Assembly (NCBI GenBank): GCA_018873245.2
Contig: JAEMBT020000006.1
Location: 13,238,387 to 13,302,386, forward strand
DNA length: 64,000 bases
From: Archegozetes longisetosus
Taxonomy: Eukaryota; Arthropoda; Arachnida; Sarcoptiformes; Trhypochthoniidae
Reading direction: 5' to 3'
A model generated the notes under the pieces. The model made no database searches. It was not told the DNA's origin and saw only the letters and a program-made list of their open reading frames with translations. The translations under genes and the position numbers were made by a program. Positions 49,500-59,434 of this stretch are shown here, piece by piece; position 1 is the stretch's first letter; each line of letters begins with the position of its first letter.

Positions 49500-49715
49500 T
49501 TATAACAAACATTGAAAATGTCCACTATACACCTCCAAACAAAGCTTTGCATGATCCGTTTTCAACACCTCCTGAACGACTCGAACACGATAGGGATACA
49601 GCTTAAGCTGTTTCGCTTCCAATCGACAGGAGGAGTATGATACTGACAATTGCGCTGATCTTTTTCTAAGGCTTTTTCGGGGACCATGAGAAAAGCTATC
49701 TTCAATTTCTTTCAT
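49500..49715 (-). pseudogene. Mariner-family transposase fragment
   Basis: The 71-residue minus-strand frame contains PRKSLRKRSAQLSVSYSS, then LKLYPYRVRVVQE and TDHAK. This matches the second helix-turn-helix and the LxxYPYxxQxVQEL-xxxDHxKR motif before the catalytic core of arthropod mariner-type transposases. The catalytic core is missing on both sides. Confidence 0.65.
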
Positions 49716-50884
49716 TTTAGTTTCATTTAAAACATTTTTGGTTTATTACACTCACGAGTCTTATTGCAAACACTACCAGTTTGTCAAAAGGAGCGGGACC
49801 GTAAGGTGATATTTCGGGTGTAGAGTTTTGACCCCTTAAAAGATGCATATATAAGGGATACATATTTTATTTTAAAAATTATCCCTGAATTCAAAACGGT
49901 TTAGGAGATAATTTAATTTAAGTGAAAATTTTTTCAATAGGCTCTATGGAAAAAAAATATTTTCAAAAGTTAATTTAACCCTCAGCCCCCACTTTGATTT
50001 CAACGAATTTTTTTTATAGTAAATAGGAACATAGAAGATGTTTTTAGGAAAGTGCCAATATGGATCAAGAACTTTATCATATACCTTATCATTGTCAAAT
50101 TCGAAATAATATCTCAAGGTTTATAGCAGCCAGATTAAAGCCAGAAGTCAGTTTATAGGACTTGTTATCCCAGCAACAGCATTACATTAGTGGGCAATCC
50201 GGAACAGGATTAAAATAAACAATGCATTTTAAAATTAAAAGTTAAATGCAATTTTGTTTATATTATGTTAGGATTGATTTTATTTCACTTCACGCGCTCA
50301 AAAATTGGTTTATTATACTTGTCTTTGGCATTTTTTTATTAAATAAGGTAACTTTATGAAGTGTTTTCAGAATTTTTCTCAAATTACGTGACAAATTGCA
50401 TCCCAGGACCCAGAACAAAATGTCCAATTCCAGGATTGTCCCGGCCATTCCGGGACGGTTGGTCACACCAAATATGACTGATTTGAGTATGCTATACATG
50501 TATTACATTACATTCGTACTTTAATGTTGGTTGCAATTGTCCAATTACCACCAATTGCATTTGGTTAGCTTAGGCTCAAACCGTGTTTAAAATACATTAG
50601 ACCAACGAGTATGTGACCCGGTTTAGGCCTAAATCCGACAAATACAATTGGGAATTAATTTCTGACAATACCGTCTAAATTGTTCCTAGTTCTTTTTAAA
50701 TTCTAAGTTCTTTTGTCTTTTTATCAATCAACAAAAGTTATAAACTTCTTCCGTTACTTTAATTGGCATTGCATTTAATAAATCGTACATTAAATTTATA
50801 TTAAAACACTTAACGATTGGAATTTTGAGATTATAAACAATGTCCCTAAAAATGTGTTTTAATCACAGTTTTATATAAAGTTGA
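49716..50884. other. Spacer, no gene seen
   Basis: A CG-richer patch at 49790-49830 and the minus-strand frame 50290-50499 show no recognisable domain. Confidence 0.4.
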
Positions 50885-51742
50885 GATACAATTTCAAAAC
50901 TAATTGGGACACTTTAAATCGATATAACTTTCCAACCGATTGACCGAATTAAGTCAAATTTTTTGCAAAATAACCAGTAAACATATAGAATTTATTTGCA
51001 TCAGGAACCATTATAATATCTTGTAAAATAAAAATGTTATTAAAGGAAATGTCAAAATCTATAATAAATATGTTTCATATCTTATATAAATGAACAATTG
51101 CACCTTTAATTTAATAAAATTGTCATTATGTTAATTAATTAGACGTAATTTGTTGACGGTATTTTTTACGTTTTGAATGCAAATTGTCTTCAATTCATTT
51201 ATTTAATCGTTATTATTGTTATTATAATTGCGTGAATTTGTATCATATCATGTCCCGCGGGCCACAAACCATTCAGGAACGAGAAATGATGTTCCGGCAC
51301 TTCATTGAATTGAAAGCGCAAAACAAGAGACGAGAAACGGTAAGTATTGATTTTATGTTTTTTTGTAATTAAATTGTTTATGAAGGAATCAGTAAAAATA
51401 CGTACACTGAGTGGGCGCAAATCGATGACGATGATGCGCCGTTCCTGATAGTGGACAGTGGATAGATAAATTATTAGTTTATAATTTCATGAATTTGATT
51501 TATTTTCACACATACTTTGTTAAAAGTATTTTACTTTATAAATCTATCCATTAATTATCTAAACAAATATGAATTTCTCATTTTTTATAACTTTTTTGTT
51601 TATTAAGATATTTAAATGATTTCTTTTGTGATAAAATTCTATATGTTTCTAGATTATTTTGAAAAAAAATTCATTAAAATTGCTCTACTCATTATAGAGA
51701 TATAACCATCTAAAGTGTCCCAATTAGTTTTGAAATTGTGTG
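50885..51742 (+). mobile_element. Tc1/mariner-like element, copy 2, with a transposase-start remnant
   Basis: It shares its termini (ATTTCAAAACTAATTGGGAC) and long stretches with copy 1 at 28762-29453. TA follows the right end (51743-51744), but the left terminus is mutated. Unlike copy 1 it keeps about 170-300 bp of interior, with an ATG at 51252 starting MSRGPQTIQEREMMFRHFIE, which looks like the first helix of a Tc1-type DNA-binding domain, followed by a GTAAGT donor-like site. Confidence 0.65.
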
Positions 51743-52044
51743 TATGATAGTGGTAAATCCATAATCATAGTTCATAATAAATTTACGGATCCAATAGTGA
51801 TACCACAATACACGTGCTAATTTACCATATTACTGTATGTGTATGTGATCATCTATGGCTAAACTTATAATGGCTATGCTCATTCTAAATTTGTACATAA
51901 GTGTCAAAAAAACTTTAATCAATCGTAATTCTATCTCTATTTTCTGCCAAGAATATCTATTTATTTAAAAGTGCAATTCCTTTGGTATTACAATTCTCTT
52001 GAAGAATAATTATGTTATATAAGTGAACATATGTCTACTGCAGA

Positions 52045-52926
52045 TTATGCAGGACAATTCCACAGGAGATAGTCAGCTTCAACGATATTTCTCACATAAT
52101 CTACTATAACTTGAACCCTCAATATTGTACTGCTATCCAATCTACCATAAGATCCATCATAAATACCAATCGCTGCTTTACTTACCGATTCATCAAGAGT
52201 AACGTCAGTAATATATCCCTCAATAGTTTGAGGTACAACACTCTATCATCAAATAAAGCATTCGCATCAGCCGTTGGATTAGAAAACTGTGGATTCCTTA
52301 ACATGTATCTATAAACTTGCGAAAATTCATAGACGTTGTTTTTAGCACATGATGGTTCCAAATTGCGAGAACTTGCTAATGAAGTACCATAATCGCTCGC
52401 TTCTTGTTCGCACGTACCCCATCTCTTATCGTGTTCAATGCGTTTTTTTAACAAACCATTTTTTAAATCAATTAAATATTTAGCATAACAAGAAGCACCA
52501 GGGTTTCCAAAATCATCAGTCTGATTATAGGCAGCTATAGCAACAGATCGTTCTACTGCTTCAAGGATGGATGAGTCAACTACTAATGCCCAACTGCCAG
52601 ATGCAGAAATATTTCGATCAATGAAGAACTCAAGAATGCCTTCAATATTTCTCCAACGATTAAACCCTGGGATGAACTAAGATGTATTCAAGTAACATTC
52701 AAGTTGTCTAACTAGTTTTAATCTGTTTTTATAGAATTTTGAGATCAAAATAAATAGAAAATTAGTATCATTATAAATGCAGATACTTTAAATATTACCT
52801 TCTAGGCACGTCCATCGCATCAATATCGTCGTGAGTGCAAGTTAATTTCTTAACACAATCAAGTGATTCACAATCTTTGACTAAATACGCGCCAAAAATT
52901 ATTAATATAAAACAAAACTAATTCAT
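52045..52926 (-). pseudogene. Probable secreted protein, disabled
   Basis: On the minus strand an ATG at 52926 is followed two codons later by TAG (52918-52920), then by a hydrophobic FCFILIIFGAYL segment like a signal peptide and a Cys-rich start (CESLDCVKKLTCTHDD). After a probable intron (roughly 52800-52685) the frame continues with FNRWRNIEGILEFFIDRN, SVAIAAYNQTDDFG, WGTCEQEASDYG and YEFSQVYRYMLRNPQFSN. A shift of reading frame at about 52242-52246 separates this from DVTLDESVSKAAIGIYDGS and NCPA with a stop at 52045-52047. I do not recognise the family. Splice phases at the intron do not match cleanly. A transposon end begins at 53041, just upstream, and may have displaced the original first exon. 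Confidence 0.5.
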
Positions 52927-53040
52927 GATTTTATTAATTACGCTAATACTCTTCTGACTGTAATGAATATAAAATTCAATTTAATATAAAATATAGAATT
53001 TTCATACCTATTCTTGAAATAAAAATCAAGTACAAAAAGA

Positions 53041-54228
53041 GGTCGAGATATGTAAAGATATTTGAAAACACAAAACTACTTTTTCGAAAATTGAATCAAA
53101 TTGGGCTCAATTTATATAAAAATTAACAAACTGATACACTAACTTTATATGCTTTATAACATCTATGAAGAACTTTTATTACGTTAATTGTTGCTGACAT
53201 GAAACATATTGTCAAATATTTCAGCATTTTTTAATGTCAGTAAAAATTAAAATTAAATGACAATTAACGTAATAAAAGTCCTTTATAGGTGTTATAAAGC
53301 ATATAAAGTTAGTGAAAATGTATATTACAATCTACGCATTTATTGACATAAATATTCATTAAATTTTATTTTTATATTACGTTATAAAAGTTTATGCTAA
53401 TCAGTTTGTTAATTTTTATATTGAAGGCGTTAGTCGAAGAGCAGCCTCTTTAACGCTTAGGAAATTAAAAGGATTTAAGAAAAGTCTAAGAAAGAGTTTA
53501 AGTTTTTAGGTAAGAAATTGAGTCATTATTAATCAAATTTGTTCAAGATGCTTACCTCTGAACTTTCTATCATAATTAATAAGTTTAGCTTATGAGAAAG
53601 TTTTACCGGTTTCACGTAACAAACTTTTAGTTATTCAAAAGCTTATGATAAACATGCCTAAATCCGATTCTAAATTTTACAAAACTTTATATTCTTTAGA
53701 AACAGCGCCTATTTCTAAAGCACAAAAACTTTTCATGATATTTTTGAAAAATCTAGTAAAAAGACAGCAAAATCTGTCAAAAAATATCAAATAAAAAATA
53801 TTTAAATAATTCATCAGATTAATAATCTTTGATTGTACGTAAATATCGAAAAAAATGATTTGCAGAGATTTGTATAGATTAAAACTTTTCATTTTTTGTT
53901 CTAAGAATAAAACTTATGCTAAATGTGAAGTGTTTTGATTTAACTTAAAACAAGTGAATTAAGTCAACTTTTGAAACAGAATTTCATCAATGATTCACTG
54001 GTTTAAAAAATATTTTGGGATAAGTTTTTATATTGAATTGAAAGACATATTACTAACGATTTTGTTATTTAACAGAAGGGAAATTACAAATTAGTTAAGC
54101 CCTTTAGAGACCTTTATAAAGGAACAGAGGCTACTCTTCGACTAAAGCCTTCGTATAAATTGAGTCCAATTTGTTCAAATTTTGAAAAAGTAGTTTTGGG
54201 TTTTCAAATATCTTTACATATCCTGACC
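53041..54228. mobile_element. DNA transposon with terminal repeats of about 115 bp
   Basis: The left end (from GGTCGAGATATGTAAAGATA) is matched in reverse by the right end (inverted GGTCAGGATATGTAAAGATA) over about 75 bases, and then again by GTCGAAGAGCAGCCTCT (about 53432) and its inverse (about 54130). The left repeat is split by the nested element at 53117-53418. No transposase is readable. Confidence 0.7.
53117..53418. mobile_element. Nested 302-bp MITE inserted at TA
   Basis: The ends are perfect 19-bp inverses (TAAAAATTAACAAACTGAT), and a second pair of about 55 bp (CTAACTTTATATGCTTTATA ... TTATTACGTTAATTG) lies inside. TA flanks it (53115-53116 and 53419-53420). Removing it rejoins the left terminal repeat of the host element, which proves it came later. 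Confidence 0.8.
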
Positions 54229-54234
54229 CTTGAA

Positions 54235-55237
54235 GAGTTTGAAAAATAAAAACAGGTATAGTGAGAGGATGCGCAAAAATTATGGCAATAAATATCATGT
54301 TTTATAAAACTTTTAATTTATACTCCAAAAAAGCATTGTTAATTACAAAATATAGTTATTTCTCTGGTAGCACATTCATGTGCTTTTGTTATGATATGAC
54401 ACTTCGTTTTAATAATGAACACAATGAATCAAAACACCAAAAGATTATTGATCAATAGTTTTATTTCAAATAGAAACATAAAAGGTAAAGCGTTTACACC
54501 CAATCCACTGAATGTAACCTATCTTCTAAGAATCAAAGGCACAATTGGAAAACAAAGTTTACGCAAATAATTGAATAGCAAGGACAACAGTACTCGTCAA
54601 AAAGATAAAAAAATAACTAAAGAAATTTACTCGATGCTACTACCAGACACTATCATCTTAAGCAAAACTACTATCCGAAGAGCAGTGTATAAAGACTTGC
54701 TATCTATAACTAATTAAATTAAAAATTTTAGATGTTTTGATGTAACGATTTTGATTTGAGTAACATGAGTAGTAAGAAAGCTTATAAAAGTTGAAATTGA
54801 GCGCTATTATTTTTGCAGACCTCCTTATTTGAATAGTTGAAAAGAAAAATCAATAGATTTACTAAAAGTTAGGTTTCCAGGATCTTAATGACGCAAATAT
54901 TATTGTTTTGGAATAACTGAATTTTAAATCGAACTTTTATGTTATAACAGTACAAGTACTTCTAATGATTGAACAACAAAATAATTGAGTCGAATTGAGC
55001 CAAGGCCGAGACCACATCATAATAACACACTTCAACTAAACGTAATCTAAAAGAAAGTTTTGTCCTTCGCGCAAATTATCGCTATGGTAACGTTTTAGTT
55101 TCCGATCCTTATACAATCTATGCATTTTCTATCAATCATCAACACTTGATATCACTCAATTGAAGTTCTGTTTTATTACAATATAACTATCATATCTTGA
55201 ATTTGGTCTTTGGATAATCAATTGAAGTTAAATCAAA
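54235..55237. other. Spacer and promoter region of GST gene 2
   Basis: No gene seen. A weak TATA-like TTATACAA near 55109 could serve GST gene 2. Confidence 0.35.
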
Positions 55238-56147
55238 ATGACCATTGATTTATACTATATGAACGTGAGCGTTCCGTGTCGGGCAGTTTTGATGTGTGCT
55301 AAACATCTTAATATTGATCTGGACCTAAAGGTATTAGACTTAATGAATGGTGAACAACTCAAACCTGAATTTCTACAGGTATGATTTTCAGCAATTTTCA
55401 AATTTCATTACTATATTCTGCTAAAATATTTTTTTATTCGACTAAGTAGCCAAATTTTGCGTTAACAGGTAGTAAGTTCTAAAAACAATTGACGCAGCAA
55501 ACTGATAATCACTTTTTAAATTCTCGACTAAGTTCCTAATAGATAAGCATTATTTTAAAAATCTTTAGATAAATCCAGCACACACGGTACCCACAATAGT
55601 TGACGATGGATTTGCATTATGGGAAAGTCGGGCTATTACGCAATATTTGTGCAACAAATACGCCCCCGACTCAGACTTGTATCCAACAGATCCTAAACAG
55701 AGAGCTGAAGTCGATCGTATGCTCAACTTTGACATGTCTTTCTTCTTGTCTATAAGAGAAGCCATAGTAATAAAAAATAAGTTTGTAAAACTCAACTTCT
55801 AACTCTTATTTACAATTGATCAGTTGATGAAAGTTGTTCGTGGTATTGAACCAACTGAAGAAAAGTTAACGGCACTTAAGAATAATCTGAAACTGTTGGA
55901 CACATTGATTGGTAGCAATGGATACGTGGCTTCAACCAATTTGACAATCGCTGATCTATCAATTCTGGCATCAGCTACTGTTTTTGCTGTTACTGACTAT
56001 GATTTAAGCGATTATCCAAATGTCAAGGAGTGGTTCGAGCGCTTACAAAATGAGTTACCATACTTTGATGAAGTCAATGGTAAAGTAAAAGAAGACTTCG
56101 AAGTATTGGTCGAAAACATACGCAAAAAAGCTAATCAACCGAAATAG
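55238..56147 (+). CDS. Delta-like glutathione S-transferase 2
   Basis: Exons 55238-55378, 55569-55766 and 55824-56147; introns 190 and 57 bp; 220 aa. Exon lengths are identical to those of GST 1. Catalytic Ser11 (NVSVPCRAV), HTVPT (52-56) and ESRAI (66-70) are in place, and the C domain has [11 protein letters not shown]. It differs from GST 1 by ITQY in place of IMQY after the ESRAI motif, VVRGIEP in place of YFRGVEP, and a set of exon 1 changes. Exon 2 differs from that of GST 1 in 12 of 198 bases, and a 44-base run in exon 1 is identical, against 24 changes in the rest of exon 1. Role: conjugation of glutathione to electrophiles in the cytosol. Confidence 0.93.
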
Positions 56148-57640
56148 ACACAAGTCTTAACATCTTAACTATAAGCAATGTTAATTATATAAATGTTATT
56201 TCATGTCACATAACCTAGCATTATATAACTTTGTTATTTCAAAGTTTTTTGTCAAGTTACAAATCACTGTCAAATTAGCTTCTTGTGAATTGAAAAAAGA
56301 ATTGTATCATTTAAACAAGTTATATACTACTCAAATAACTATGATTAGTGTAGCTGACCAAACTACTAATTAAAGTTAGTCTAATTTAATATGCACTACA
56401 GGTCTTAAATCTGAAAAAAATTTTACTAATTGTACAATGTACTAGATCAATTTAAATGATGCGTAGCTACGAGAAACGATGCTTATGCCAACATTTCAAT
56501 CCTGCCATAACCATTTATATAACATCAGACTCGATCCTTAATCATTTAGACAAAAAAGGAAATTATAATTAAGTTAAAATTGATGTGCATGGCAAGAAGG
56601 ATGGCATGGCGGCTGTACTTTTCTTGTAGCTCTGTATCATTTTAGTGTCCCGAACTGTACTTCAATGTCAATACGGTCTGACGCGGTTGTATATAACTCG
56701 TCGGTGACTATATAAAAATAAGTTGTCTATAGTTGAAGTCATCTACATTCAAAATATTTAACATATGATTGGATTGGCTGGTGCTTAAGAAATGGCTTAC
56801 CAACAGTCGGGTTTGCCTATAACCGAGCTGCTAATAGCCGGGTCAGACTGTATAAATATTCAAAATATTAGGCAATCATGATTTGTGACATAAAGGAAGC
56901 GTTAGAGCACGCAATACAACCTTCATTTTCACAATTTATTCAAGGAAAGCTTCTTTCGAAACACCGAATCATGATTTAGTAGGTAACTAAAAATTTTAGC
57001 TGCACAAATCTTATTCTTTAGTAAGTGAAAAATGTTATAGAGGTTGTCAGTTAGTTGTAGGTTGAATATAATATTTCATTAGTTCTCTTTTTGAAAATAA
57101 AATTCAATAGGTGGTTTTGAAATATAAGTGCCGTTAATGAGAATGAAATAGCGTAAAATATCGAAAAATGATTAATATCTTTTGTATTTTGTGTGTTGCA
57201 ACCTATTTGCATTTTCCCTAGACTATTAAGAGTTGTCGCGTGCTTAGTCTACTCAAAAAGCTATAATTTATTGCAGCGTTTACTAGAAATATCTATTAGT
57301 GATATTTTCGGAGCTTTATTATTGCATCAATTTCAAATAAGTAGATAATTTGACATATTTGTAGGAATATATTATTGTTACAACTCAATACTGAAAAGGT
57401 AGGAGCATAAATTAGGCTGAAATAAAACGCATAAGTTAAACTTCATTTTGACTTAAACTAAAGTCAAGGTAAATACTTATATGTCATAGCGATAAATGTC
57501 TTGCCCTACATGTCGTTTAATGAGATAACTGATGCGAGTCAAAACTCTGTTTTTACTAATGATCGCTTTATCGTTTTTTCTAACAAGCCATATCTCACAA
57601 TTCTTTTTATCTAGCGATAGACTTGAGCCAGGTATTGCCA
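56148..57640. other. Spacer between GST genes 2 and 3
   Basis: No gene seen. The first 250 bases are the 3' region of GST 2, without a clear AATAAA. Confidence 0.4.
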
Positions 57641-57647
57641 CTTTTGA

Positions 57648-57653
57648 TATAAG
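57648..57653 (+). promoter_or_regulatory. Possible TATA box of GST gene 3
   Basis: TATAAG lies 96 bases before the start codon, which would leave a 5' leader of about 65 bases. Confidence 0.3.
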
Positions 57654-57743
57654 GGTGTTTCATATTTCGTTATTTGTAATAAGTCTAACATTTAATGCAA
57701 TATCGTTCGACTTCGAATATAGACATCAACGATTACAAGAGCA

Positions 57744-58690
57744 ATGGATCTTTACTTACATCCAGTCAGTCCTCCCTGTCATGCTGTCCAAATGGTTGCC
57801 AAACATCTCAACATTGATTTGAATATCAAAATTGTTGATTTGGTAAATGGAGAGCATCTTACAGAAAAATATATGGAAGTAAGTCAGACTCGAAATCACT
57901 CGTATATTAACTCTTATAATAAATGTGTTAGAGAAGAGAAAAGTTGACTATACATCAAAATTTTAACTTAAATATATGAATTTCAAGAATGTATTAGTTA
58001 ATTTTGTATAGATTGATCTCATTTTCTCTAAATCCTAGAAGAATGCGAAAGTGGCACAATATTAAAACTTATAATTTACCTATATTAGCTAAATCCATCT
58101 CACACAGTTCCACTACTGGTTGACAATGGATTTGCATTATGGGAAAGTCGTGCTATTATTCAGTATTTATGCAACAAGTATGCGCCCGACTCTGACTTAT
58201 ACCCTGAATGTCCCAAAAAGAGGGCTCGAGTTGATTGTTTACTCAGCTTCGATATCGGATCGTTGTATCAGTCAATAAGGCAAACATTCGTATGTTTCTA
58301 ATACTATACTATTTGTATTTATAAATGACTTCGAATAAATTTCAATTTAAAAATCTTTTTATAATGAGTTAGTTTCCAGTGTTCTTCCACGGAAAAACTA
58401 TTTCTGATGAAAATCTGGCAAATCTCAAAAATGTCCTCAAAGTATTCGACGCAATAATCGGCGATCAAACTTATGTAACTGGAGACGAATTGACAATTGC
58501 AGATCTTTCGCTATTAGCCAGTTCTACCGTCTTCACTGTCGCTAATTTTGATTTAAGCGACTATAAAAACGTGAAAAATTGGTTCGAACGACTTGAGAAG
58601 GAATTACCTTATTTTCAAGAGATTAATGGAGATCGTAGTGCAGTTGAAGACTATGCATCAAAAGTTAGACAAAAATTTGGTGTTAAGTAG
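57744..58690 (+). CDS. Delta-like glutathione S-transferase 3
   Basis: Exons 57744-57878, 58089-58289 and 58373-58690; introns 210 and 83 bp; 217 aa. Exon 3 must start after TTAG at 58372, because the nearer CAG at 58377-58379 breaks the frame; the join reads QTF-FPVFFHG, close to the usual Delta GST YYPQVF. Catalytic Ser9 sits in VSPPCHAV, with HTVP (50-53) and ESRAI (64-68). It keeps the Gly (DIGSLYQ) that GST 1 and 2 lack and so is nearer to the ancestral form. The C domain has [11 protein letters not shown]. It encodes a cytosolic detoxification enzyme in tandem with GST 1 and 2 and is the most divergent of the three. Confidence 0.92.
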
Positions 58691-58815
58691 TTCCACCTTA
58701 CGAAATACCCCATCAAACGATTTAAATGTTATTATTAGAATAATTAGCACACTTTAATTAATCGATCACTTGTTAATCACTTTCTTTATATTCCTTAAAG
58801 CAATTATTTGAGATA

Positions 58816-58976
58816 CAGTTCACTCTCTTATAATGAAGTCGGATATAGTGAATAATGAGCTATAATGAACGCTTTTTAAAAAATTATTTGATCACGAACT
58901 CTCACCACTACATCCGATATAGTGAACCCCCGTTATAATGAACGGATTTCTAGTGCACTATAACGAGAGGCCACTG
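58816..58976. mobile_element. Tigger/pogo-like MITE of 161 bp
   Basis: Left end CAGTTCACTCTCTTATAATG, right end inverted CAGTGGCCTCTCGTTATAGTG-like, flanked by TA (58814-58815 and 58977-58978). The interior holds several TATAGTGAA/TATAATGAAC units. It lies between the tail-to-tail ends of GST 3 and the P450. Confidence 0.7.
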
Positions 58977-58978
58977 TA

Positions 58979-59433
58979 TGAAAAAAGTTACGATAACTTC
59001 TATTCATGTGGGTTTATGTAATAGTTATATATATTGAAATAATGTTATGCTATAATTAAGCATTTATTGGCTATGATCATTATAATTTAAATCCTTTTAA
59101 TTTGCTTAGTTTATATACTGTAAACGGTGTCTAAGATACCTAATTAATCTGTCAATTAAGATATATTTGTTTAAGCTCTTTCAATAAAAAATATCACAGC
59201 ATAACTGACACGGCATCAAATAAACTAAGGTTGAAATAGTAGCATCGAATATTTTAAAACAATTTTAATGCAATGAAATAAGTTTTCATATATTGATTCG
59301 TCAAAATAAGGTTATGGTCTGGAAATGTTTTCAAATTACAAATAAACTGACTAAAACATTAAACACCATTTTTCTGTAGCTAAGATTATACCCGTTTTAA
59401 ACCAGAAACCAAAAGTTAATTCAAATTCATTAC
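58979..59433. other. Spacer between GST 3 and the P450 tail
   Basis: No gene seen. An AATAAA on the minus strand at 59434-59439 overlaps the P450 stop codon; no better poly(A) signal is obvious downstream. Confidence 0.35.
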
Positions 59434-59434
59434 T

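Noticed and set aside
57532-57822. Open frame with a hydrophobic, signal-like start overlapping GST 3
   Set aside because: It overlaps the GST 3 promoter and first exon in another frame, has no homology I recognise and no splice context.
58377-58379. CAG as acceptor of GST 3 exon 3
   Set aside because: It gives the wrong phase; the acceptor ending at 58372 keeps the frame and restores the family sequence.
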